Source of the DNA: Prosopocoilus inquinatus
Taxonomy: Eukaryota; Arthropoda; Insecta; Coleoptera; Lucanidae
Assembly (NCBI GenBank): GCA_036172665.1
Contig: CM069871.1
Span: 8,184,001 to 8,248,000 of the forward strand
Direction: 5' to 3'
DNA: 64,000 nucleotides
Part shown: positions 22,703-33,600 of the stretch, piece after piece
Numbering within the stretch: position 1 is the first letter of the stretch
Layout: each line of letters begins with the position of its first letter
Translations under genes and position numbers: made by a program
The notes under the pieces: model-generated
Told to the model about the DNA's origin: nothing
The model's database searches: none
The model's input: the letters and a program-made list of their open reading frames with translations, nothing else

Positions 22703-23930
22703 GACGTCATGTTTTACTTGGTAGTTTGGTTCAATTCTGCTGAGCTAGTCTCGGTTTTGCTTATTTTTTTTTTAATTAATTTATATTTTTTATATTCTTT
22801 TTAATATTATTATTTCTTAAATAATTATTTCCTTAGGTTGTCTCTAAGTTGATCCTAGTTGGGTTAGGTTGACCTTGAAATTGTTTCCTTTTCAAGTCTT
22901 ACATTTTTGGCAGTTCTTAAATTTTTTTTTTTTTTTTAATTTTACCAACATTTTTAATTGTAACTTCTTTTTTTAATGTGGTGTTAGCTTCTTTAAATTT
23001 TCCTTAATTTTCTTTGTTTTTTTGTTTTACTTGGTAGTTTGGTTTAGTTCGGTTCGGTTGGGTCAACCCGATTTTACTTAATTTTTATTTTTTATTTTTT
23101 GTTTAATATTTCCTATTTTTTAAAAATAATTCTTTCATTAGGTTGCCTCTACGTACGTTGATTTTAGTTGGTTTGCGGTGACCTTGACACTGTTTCTTTT
23201 TTTTAAATGACTTATGACTTGCCACGTTGGGCAACCACCATAGAAAAAAAAATACATTTTTGGCATTCTTTAATTGTTTTTAATGCTAAATTCCTAAATT
23301 TTTAATTGTTTTTTTTTACTGTGACGTCATGTTTTACTTGGTAGTTTGGTTCAATTCTGATGAGCTAGTCTCGGTTTTGCTTAATTTTTTTAATTAATTT
23401 ATATTTTCTATATTCTTTATTATTTTTTAAATAATTCTTTCCTTAGGTTGTCTCTAAGTTGATCCTAGTTGAGTTAGGTTGACCTTGAAATTGTTTCCTT
23501 TTCAAATCTTTCATTTTTGGCAGTTATTTAATTTTTTTTTTTGAATTTGACATTTTTAATTGTAACTTCTTTTTTTTTAATGTGGTATTGGCTTCTTTAG
23601 ATTTTCCTTAATTTTCTTTGTTTTTGTTTTACTTGGTAGTTTGGTTCAGTTCTGTTGAGTAGGGCCAACCTAATTTTAGTTAATTTTTATTTTTTATATA
23701 TTTTTTAATATTTCATATTTTTTAAAAATAATTCTTTCGTTAGGTTGCCTCCACGTTCGTTGACTTTAGTTGGGTTGATGTGACCTTGAAACTGTTTCTT
23801 TTTTTCTAAATGACTTATGACTTGCCACGTTGGGCAACCAGCACAGAAAAAATTACATTTTTGGCATTCTTTAATTGTTTTGAATGCTTCCTAAATTTTT
23901 AATTCTTTTGTTTTTACTGTGACCTTATTT
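22703..23930. repeat. T-rich tandem repeat, two ~615-bp units
   Basis: Unit 1 starts at 22703 and unit 2 at 23323, both with 'gacgtcatgttttacttggt'. Each unit itself has two halves of about 310 bp beginning 'gttttacttggtagtttggt' (also at 23022 and 23626). Shared blocks include 'ggttgacctt' and 'gacttgccacgttgggcaac'. Confidence 0.8.
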
Positions 23931-24079
23931 TTTTTTTAATTGTTTAATTTCATCTTACTCCTACGCTTGCATGACTAAACTGGAAAGTCAAATTCAATTA
24001 CGTTATCTTTTAAGTACTACTTAAAGACTTCAAAGTCAATTGAAAGGTCATGGGGGATGAGATTTCAAGGTCAATTACC

Positions 24080-24700
24080 TCAGGTCTCGCCAGTTGGAAG
24101 GGTCCTCTCCTAGATGGGAAAAGACTTCAGCGTCCTCATATTCAAGCAAGAACTTCATCATCTCCATGACGTTCTCACTCCCGAATTCAAGAAGCTTGGG
24201 TATGAGGTTTCAAAACCACTCTCTTCAGGTCTGAGGTGTTCCTCTTTTAATAGGTTATCTTTTATTTACTATTTGTGAACAAAAGCTTTTAACTTCTTCA
24301 TTACCAATTAAAAATTAAGGACTTCAACATCTTCATGATGTTCCAACCAACCAGGCAAGAATTCAAAAAACTTTTAGGTCTCATTCTCACCTGAGAAATG
24401 AGGTTTCTGACTTCTTCCATGACGTTCCAAGCAACCACCCAAGGCGGCACTTCTAAATTCAAAGAGTTTGAGGATGAGGTTTCAAAATCAATCACGTTAG
24501 GTCTCACGTGTTTCTTTTTTAATACGTCTCCTTTTGCTATTTGTGGGCAAGAAGTTTAACTTCTTCACGATCAAATAAAGACTTCAACATCTTCATGTTG
24601 TTCCAAGCAACCAACCAAGATGGTACTTCTGAATTCAAGTAGTATTTAAGGCCTCGTGTTTTCCTCTTCTAAAGGGTTCTGTTTTACCATCATTTGTGGG
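24080..24700. repeat. Degenerate tandem repeat
   Basis: Blocks such as 'acttcaacatcttcatg', 'gttccaagcaacca', 'attcaa' and 'ggtctc' recur every 120-300 bp. The open frame at 24301-24507 comes from this repeat and is not a gene. Confidence 0.55.
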
Positions 24701-25429
24701 CAATTGCTTTAACTTCTTCATGAACAAGAAAAAAGACTTCAGCAACAAGTCGAACAAATCTCAAGGTCAATACAATCCAACTCTACCTCACCCCAACCCA
24801 TCTAAAATTAAAAAAATTAACATTCACGGAGCGGTTGACATCTGGCGGAAGCTTTGCGAAGAGCTCTATAATAAGGAAAACTTTTGAATGACATTTGTTT
24901 AACCTATAAAAAGCCAGTAAAAAATATTAAATTGAAATGTGTTTGTGACTTTTCTGACGCTTTCGTGCTTTTAGAATAAGGTGTACTAATAATGAAACTA
25001 ACAAAAGCAATTATGCTGAATAATACTAATGACTAACTTTGTTTTCTTAGTGCGTTCTTTATTAAAAGCGCCATCTGTTGTTAACTTTCGTGCGTAAACT
25101 GAATATAAATCAAGTTCCTCTCAAGGTCAACCCGACTGAACTCCACCAAAATCGGACCCATCCAAAAATTAAATAATTAAATCAAGCCTAAAACAATCTC
25201 AAGGTCAGCCCAACATAATCGTATGAATGAATTTTTAAAAATTAAAAAGTTTATAAGCTCAATATTAAGTTAAAATTAAGTATAAAGCAATCTCAAGGTC
25301 AACCTTATTAATTAAATTAAGTCTAAAGCAATCTCAAGGTGAACCTAACCCAATTTTATTATCGATTAATTCAAGGAAAGGAATTTTAAAAATTAAAAAA
25401 AATAAAAATGAAGAGTTTTTTTCATTTTT

Positions 25430-25775
25430 TTTTAAATTCAAAGTCGCAGAAAGAAGAAAAATAATCAATAGACCAAGCACCGCTAGCAAATACAATCGAC
25501 TGTAAACGATAATGAAATATATATATATATATAATTTTGAATAAATAAAGTTGAACGGAAATAGATATAGAATATAAGAAGTTTCCAGTATAAGTGGCGC
25601 CATCTGTTAATCTGCGATCGCAGTTCCATTTAATTGCTTTTAATTTCCTGGAAGGAGTTTCAAAATAGCTAAGAATTAAATTTCTTCTTCTTCGAGAGAG
25701 AGAGAGAGATTGCTTGAGAAACAATTGAAAAATATTTTCGCTTGGCGCTAGATTTCAGGAGTTTTTCTAACTAAA
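25430..25775. repeat. Dispersed ~340-bp repeat, copy 1 of 3
   Basis: Shared with 27004-27350 and 27428-27660 in the same orientation: 'gcagaaagaagaaaaataat', 'aagtggcgccatctgt', 'gtttcaaaatagctaagaat' and 'gagaaacaattgaaaa'. Contains (ta)n and (ga)n runs. No ORF of note. Confidence 0.75.
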
Positions 25776-26201
25776 ATAGTATATTTTTGGGTTTAATTAA
25801 CAAAATTGTTTAGTTAGCATTTCGCCATAACATTTTAAATGAGGGGATTCCATCCTGACAATTGAAATTCAAGTTGTTGAAATTACTTGCAATGCTGCAT
25901 CGATAAATCGTATTTCCTTCAAAATAATTAACACGCTCGCTCATTAATTATGTTTCAACGAGACGTTGACAGTCAGTGGCGTAGCTATAGGGGTTGCAAA
26001 GCAACCCGACGCAAGACATTCAGAATTTTTTTTTATCTGTGGTGTTTTTCCAACGGGATCCTAAGTCATAGACTTGACTTCGCAAAAAAAAGATGAGAAA
26101 AGTCGTTGAGGGAAAGACCAAGAATTTCTTTTTGCATTTTTGTAAATACAATCTACTACAGACAAAAGATGATCGGTTAATAAATCTATGATCAATTTGA
26201 T

Positions 26202-26462
26202 TGAATTCTTGGCTTCAGGTTGGAACCGCGTGTCTCGAATTTCTTCTACTGCCGACGTTTGTGTCGGCGTGGAAGTTCTTCTGCAATGGAGAACGAAACG
26301 TCGACAGTACTAGAAATTCGAGACACGCGGTTCCAACCGGAAGCCAAGAATTCAATCATTTCGTTCTCCATTGCAGAAGAACTTCCTCAAGTTCTTCTGC
26401 AATGGAGAACGAAACATCGGCAGTAGAAGAAATCCGAGATTCCAACCGGAAGCCAAGAATTC
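26202..26462. mobile_element. Palindromic element related to 52081-52492
   Basis: Made of repeated inverted arms: 'gcttcaggttggaaccgcg', 'ttcttctactgccgac' and 'ttcttctgcaatggagaac', and their reverse complements. At least one and a half inverted dimers are present, with ends near 'gaattcttggctt'. The open frames at 26201-26611 are by-products of the palindrome. The same arms occur at 52081. Confidence 0.7.
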
Positions 26463-27003
26463 AGTTATGGACGACGGCCGCGGAAGCCTTCAAGTTAAAC
26501 TATAATCATTTTTTTTTCTTGGAATTGGGATTTTCTTCTGTTTATCAAAAGCAAAACAAAACAAAAAACAAAAGACAATTGATTCTGAATAAAAGACATT
26601 CGCCCAATTGACGTAAAAGATCGTCGAGGGTAAGGATAAGAGACTTCTTTAAAGTTTTTTTATTCGTAGTCGACGGAAAAAGAAAGAGAATCAAAAGACA
26701 ATCGACAACAAACAAAAGACAAATAACTACAATCAAATATAATCGACTACAAACAAAAGATCATCGATCAATAACTTTTTGTTAGGATTTTTTTCCGTTT
26801 AAATCAAAAGTAAGAAAAAAGAAAAACAAAACAAGAGACAATCGACTTCCAACGAAAGAAGACCCGATTACCAAGCGAAAGACAATTGATTATCAAAACA
26901 GAAGACGATCTATTATGAAGGAGAAACAATCAATTGCAAAGAATAACAAATTTGTAAAAAGAAATGCAAAAAGTCGCGAGGGGGGGGGGGAGAAAAAGAG
27001 TTC

Positions 27004-27660
27004 TCTTTTTAAATTTTTTAACCCAAAGTTGCAGAAAGAAGAAAAATAATCAAAAAAAAACAAACAAAGCTAGCAAATACAATCGATTGTAAACGATAAC
27101 GAAAAAAAATACAATTTCGAATAAATAAAATTGAATGGAAATAGCTATGGAATATAAGAAGTTTCAAATATAAGTGGCGCCATCTGTCAATCTGTGGTCG
27201 CAGTACTATTTAATCCCCTTTAATTTCCTGGAAAGAGTTTCAAAATAGCTAAGAATTAAATTTCTTCGAGAGAGAGAGAGATAAAATGCTTGAGAAACAA
27301 TTGAAAAATATTTTCGCTTGGTGCTAGATTTCAGGAGATTTTCTATCTTCAAATTTTGACAGCTCTTGTCACTTTTGTAGAAATAGGATAATCCAAAAGC
27401 AGTTGAACAGTTTTGATTTGTTTAGCATAAAAAAATACAATTTCGAATGAATAATGCTGAACAGAAACAGCTATAGAACATAAGAAGTTTCAAATATAAG
27501 TGGCGCCATCTGTTAATTTGCGGTCGCAATTAATTTTGTACCCGGGGAAGAGTTTCAAAATAGCTGAGAATTAAATTTCTTCTTCAAGAAAGTGCTTGAG
27601 AAACAATCGAGAAGTATTTTCGCTTGATGTTAGTTTTCAGGAGTTTTTCTAACCTAAAAT
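27004..27660. repeat. Dispersed ~340-bp repeat, copies 2 and 3
   Basis: Copy 2 is 27004-27350 and copy 3 about 27428-27660, both in the orientation of 25430-25775. Copy 3 lacks the 5' part. Confidence 0.7.
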
Positions 27661-28166
27661 TTTGACAACTCTTGTCACCAGAAGCAGTTTTGATTCGAAT
27701 TTTTTCATTTTTGCTTTGTTAATAATAAATAATAAATAAATGCAAGGCGCTGTTAGAAACTTTGACAACAGCCCGGCGGTTTCACTTCTAGTTACGCCAC
27801 TGGCTGGTCCTAAATTGTACTTACTTTTTCACTTAATAAAATCCTATAATTTCGGGTGATTCCCCAAGTAACGTCTCACTACATTAGGTTCAACAAACAA
27901 AGAGTTTTTTTTCCATAATTTTATTAACTATATTAACATAACTATTCGATTGCCACAATCAATCGTAATAATAAATAATTAGGAAATTAAAATTAACTCA
28001 GTGCATTTAGGATCGGGCGGCGCGAGCGGGGCGGTCAATTGGCGCAAGGCACTCATCTTCCTAAAATATTTAGGATTTCTCTTTACCCGGAGATTTATTT
28101 CCTTGCGCCAATCAATAATGCTCAGGCTCGTCATTTAAGACGTAACAAACAATTTCAAGTCAACCG

Positions 28167-28513
28167 TTACGCTAAAAATACTTTATTCCGGTGGCGTCTC
28201 CTGCGATTAAAAGAATTGATACTTTCCGATATCCAGTTTACGTATTTGGGGAGGTGCGTGTACACCCCCGGCCAATTAGGTCGTCCGCACCCCGTGCCAT
28301 AGCTCACGATACCTTCCGCATACCACACGTGGTCCTCGTCTTCCACCATCAGAGGCCCTCCGGAATCGCCGGCGCATGAATCGCGACCTCCGATTCCTCC
28401 AGCGCAGATCTGGGTGTTCTGGACGTTCATGTTTATGGAACGGTATTTTTCCATGCAGGTGTTCATGTCCACCCTTGGAACGGACACTTTCTGTTTGACA
28501 GAACTGGTCGCAT
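28167..28513 (-). CDS. Gene C exon 6: catalytic Ser and C-terminus
   Basis: Acceptor TTGGTTAG|AT. Codes for [43 protein letters not shown], then a basic tail ending KVFLA and TAA at 28167-28169. A minus-strand AATAAA at 28094-28099 is a suitable polyadenylation signal. Confidence 0.94.
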
Positions 28514-30637
28514 CTAACCAAACAATTTTTTCTTTTAGGAAACTGTGATTAAATAGAATCGACCTTAAATAGAATTCGACCTACCTTTTTCAGTTCTGCC
28601 CCAACCTGTTAACCACAGCTCCCTTCGATCGGTTGAATTATATGAAAGGCAAATTGGTTTTATGTATTCTGCGAGAAGAAAGCAAATTACAACGGTATTG
28701 TTCAATTTGGGGGAAGTACATGCTGTTTTATCTCGGTTGAAATTTTGTTGCTGTAGTCTTCATGTTTTGCCATCCTCAAGTCTTTGCAGGGCTGGTCTGG
28801 GCTTCAAGAAGTCTTCAGCGAAACATCGAAAAAGAACTTGCTCACTTACGTTATCAATTAGGAGCAAATCATTTCAATTGTATTTTGAATTTCTTCCGAG
28901 ATAACAAACAATACATGCAATTACCCTTGTTGTAAGGTGGCGAGCGGCTTACTTGTCTCATCAACTTTGTGACTCAGACGTATCAAGGCAATGTCGTGGA
29001 GGTGCTGCAAAGGTTCGTAGTTCCTGTGGACGATGACTTTATCTATTTTCACTGTCAGAGGCTGGTTACATTCTTTCTGACCATCGCTGTAGTTAACGCA
29101 AGGTTCAGGTTCACTGTGAGATCCAAGCACCACTTCTTCTCTACAAATAAACAAGCATTAGTACTGCGCAATTCATTTTATGTTTGGGCGAAATTTATTT
29201 TATCGTTTGAATTTTTTGCCTCTTCAAATTATCTATACGTTGGTCTACGACCTCTTGATAAGAACGCCGTCGTAAATTATTCGTGTTTTGTTATTGAAAT
29301 ACTGAAGTTCGATTGAAGGAAGAGCAAATTTGATGAGAATGCGTTTCCAGAAAAAAAATGTTTCTAGTAAAAGTAAACGCTAGGTCTTCTTTGGGGGTGA
29401 GTCAAAAAGTTGGCAAAACCAATTGGCTTTAGGAAGTGTACGGCCAAAACGTCGAATTCCCTGCAGGTCTTTAGTTTTTTCAATCACTAAAGTGGAGGCA
29501 GCCCATTGTCCCCAAGTTTTAAACGAGTGAGCGTCATCTATATCTTCAAGGTCAGACAATAGTTTGAGGGCGAAATATTTTCCACTAATCCAAAACTGAG
29601 TGCCGAAGGAATTGGTGGAAAAATAAAATTGGGAATATCAGTTGACTCTCGAAAGCTGTGGAGGACGTGTTTCAGGCATTGAAGATTAAAGTTTCCCCAC
29701 GAATCATCCGATGTCGTTTTTCTATTCTAAAACCGTGTTTTTAATAATCATAATCAATTAAACGCCGCAACGCCCCCAGTTTTCAAACCAGAAAGTGCCA
29801 TCTTTATCTTCAAGGGGGTGAACGTGACGTCTCCCTCGTGCTCATCAGATAGTTTGAAGATGACATGACAAGTGTGGTGGCATTATAAAAGCTCACCAAC
29901 TCCAGTTTTTTTTTTTTTTAAGGAGAATGTACCATCTACATCTTCAAGGTCAGACCATAGTTAGAGGACGCATTTTTTTCCAGTAATCCACAAGTAAGTG
30001 CTGGGGAAAAAATTGGGAAAAACAATTGAGGCTCGTAAGCTCTTGAGCAACAAATGTTTTAGAACCGAATTAAATTAAATTTTCTCGCAGTGTCTCCAGG
30101 AAGGTGTACATCCCCTAGTTTCCCGAATGAAAAAGCAACATCTTCATGTCTTCATGGGGTGATAGTGATACGTCTGCCTCATTCTTAGAAAGGTCGAAAA
30201 TGAACTGCAACACAAAATGACGCCAATGTGCTTTTCCTTGTTCGTAAAATGCCTTCTCTTTGGAAATTTAAATGACTGGATGAAACTCTTTGGCTTTTCT
30301 CGATTTCGGTGGCAACGTTGGAGGTTTCTGGTTGATGAAAATATCCGTTGTTTCCTTCGGTTTAAAACCAGTACAAACAAATAAACTTTGTTTCTACATT
30401 TTTTTTTACAAAAATTTTGTGCAAATCGTTCTTGATTGCAGTGAAAACCTCGAGCAGCCTCTGTACAGCTGTTTCAGCCCTGCTTGGGGCTTCTTCAGGT
30501 CAAAAAGCAATAGTAAGATGTCGCTATTTTATCTGTTCATTTTTTTTTACAATGAATTGAGTTTGCGTTCATCCAAAAATTTCTGTAATTCTGAAATTTC
30601 TAAATTAAAGACAATAGCAACTAATGTAATGGAAGTC

Positions 30638-30668
<31 letters not shown>

Positions 30669-33600
30669 AAGAAGCTTTTGATTTTTCTAGAATTCTGTTG
30701 CAATATTGGAGGTTTTTGGCTATGGAAAGCGTCAGTTTTCTTCGCTTTATTTATTGGATGGGAGATGAGTCTCCTTGTTTTGTTTACAGAAAGAGATTCG
30801 ATACTAGTGGTACTGTCAAATGCTTGTCTTTCTCTCTCATCACCCATCAGTTTGTTTGAAGTTCACTTCCTTTGGATTTTGCAAAACCAGCAATTACAAT
30901 TTACGTCTCTTCTTGAAGATCTAGGTTCAGAAATTTTTTTTTCTGTGGTTGCCTTCATAATTCCTCTTTCGGTTGCGTCTGATTTGTCACCATCGCCACC
31001 GTCGCTCCTATTTTCTCTTTTGGAAATTTTCTCTTCGGATTCCATTGAACTGACAGGTGTCTTTCCTGCAAAATTGAATGAACTTCTTCTTCTTTTGTAG
31101 TTGCTTGCGTAGACCTATGGGGAATGCCCTCGGTCTTCTTTAGGCGACTGGCGACTAACATGCATTTCACTTTCCATGGATTTTATTGAACCATCACCAC
31201 AGTTGATGGGCTTTTGCTTTTTTTTATAGAGAATTCAGGCTCCGTAAATTCCTTTTCATCATTTTTCTTTTTTCTTTTTTTCTCACAGGTTTAATAGTAT
31301 CAGTTCTTTCGGGAATGTTCTCAATTGCATTTAATTGATTTCTACCGGTGCCTTCCAGCTTATCTCCTCCTTCTACTCTCTCTTCTGGCCACTCATCAAT
31401 GGGTAGACCATCTCCCAGCAGATGTGTTTACTTTGAAAGTCGTTTGCGCTTTTATCTTTCAAAAGAAAAAGGGGCAACTTGTGTTTGTATTTTTCCAACT
31501 TTCCTATTTTGCCTTCTTCCTCCACATCTGTTGCCATCTTGGAATCTCCCAGAGGCAGTTCTACATGTCCAGCTCCTTCAGTTTTGACTTGCACTAGCTT
31601 CAGCTTGTTTTTCTTTTTCAATCTTTCGTCGAATGGTTTAACGAACCAATACTTTTATTTAAATAGCGTTGATTGAATATTAACCAGCGCAAACCTTCCA
31701 CAATCATGTTTGGTCCAAATGAGGACCACTAGAAGGCCATCGACGATTCCTTCCACTACCATTCACGGAAGAATTCATCTCGCAGAAGGATGTTGTAGTA
31801 AGTAATTGAAACCGAGGTCAGTTCTCTATTGCTCTCCGTGCCAGTTTAAGATTCTTTGTTTTCTTTTTTTTTTCATTGTGGAAAGTTGAAGTGCAATGCA
31901 TCACCGAAGACTTTGGATTTTAGTCCATCAACTTTGTGACCTTTCCCAATTCTTGACCACTGAAGTTCCTCCCGTTCTGGTTTCGTAATCATCTGCTCCT
32001 ATTTTACCTCCCCTCCCTCCACATTCCTTTCATAAAAAAATACTCGGTGACTTACAACCACTTGCTCGACTCGACGTTCCATTCAATTAATTATTTTTTC
32101 CTACAATTAGTTTTCCTTCTCTGGTCTTAAAGCCGCAGCTTTTTTTTTTCTTGCACGGTTTAAGTCTTCAAGAACGCGATTTAATTTTTGTTTGCAGTAA
32201 ACGCAGACGTTTAAAATGTTATTAGAAAATTAACGTGAAGGTATTAATTGCGAAGAAAGGCGTCCGTTTTAATTCGTGACGCCTTATGACAGTCGGACAT
32301 AGGCAACCCAATTTACTTCCGTGTTTTTGTTTAGTACATTTGTTTATGATTTTATTGATGGGTTGCCTATTCAGAAAACTGTAGGGGTAACAATTTAAAA
32401 TGCCCCACCCTCCTCCGCCCCCTTTATGAATGAACGAACGATTTCGACATCCAAAACAGCCAAACGTACAATTGTCTGACAAGCTTTTTGCTTATTAAAA
32501 TAATCGGAATCTTGCGAAGAATATTGAAAGTATCGAAAAAAAGCACGTTTATTAACAATATTAAGCTGGTTTATTTATTTATTTTTTAAGAATCATAATC
32601 AATTTACGACGAGTCAAATTTAAAAAAAAAAAACGCTATTGCAGCAATGATAATATTAACAGCCATAATGACTGCGCATTTGATATCGTTATTATTGCGA
32701 CACTTTGATGTCTTGTCTTAGGAAATAGTTTATTTTTATATTTTGCTTCGGAGTTTATTATAACGATAACAAGACTCAACCTTTAAATGCGTCAGTTCGT
32801 TCAAAAGATTTTTTTCCTTTTCTTTCAGACTGTGATAGGGGAAGTGTTGTAAAATCAAAGTCAAAATTGATCGGTTTAGTTCCAAGCGTGCACATTTTTT
32901 TTTATCAACATAAGGGGAAGAGTGTAATTTCGAAAATCGAAGTCAAATTTGAATGATTTCAACCGCACCATGGCGGCCTTATCAATAAGAGATAACCGTC
33001 GCATAGTCCAAATGATTGGATAACAGCATATTCAGATTAGAAAGACATAAATTTTCTGCCTGATCTCTTCGCTTCCATTTCTGTCAGGAAAGAATCTTTC
33101 TGCGCAGATAAGAGGGTATAAGAATTGAAAGTAACATGTCTCTTAATTAGAGAGAGAGGAAAAGAAGTCACTGCCATGATAATATTTTTCAATGAAAAAT
33201 TTTCCTGAAAATCTATGCCAACGTTCCAGAATTTTTTTTTTATTAATTATTGCTGCAATACAGGGTGTCTCAAAACCTCTGTCTTTAAATGAAACTGTAA
33301 GTTCCTCGTTACATAAGAGATTAATTCTCAAAATCTGAAATTTTTTGCTCAAATTTGAAAAACTGACCTATCTTAAGCGAGCGCAGTCCTTTTGTTTTGA
33401 AACCTCTGCTTGATTCACGACTTATTTCAGCAATTTATTCCGATGAAAGCAATAAAACTTTTTTTTACGTTTAGAAGAACTCGGTCAAGGTCTTATTGTA
33501 TACGAATATGAATCCGACTTGCGCACATCTCCATGTTTATTTGTATTTTTCACATGCGAAAAGTAAGGACGTTTGGTTACGCACGTCTTTGTAATAGACA

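Noticed and set aside
26201..26611. 136-codon open frame
   Set aside because: It runs through a repeated inverted element and reads both of its strands.
30610..31621. Lys/Glu-rich minus-strand stretches as exons of a gene
   Set aside because: Frames shift several times, no splice sites link them convincingly and I recognise no domain. At best it is a decayed gene.
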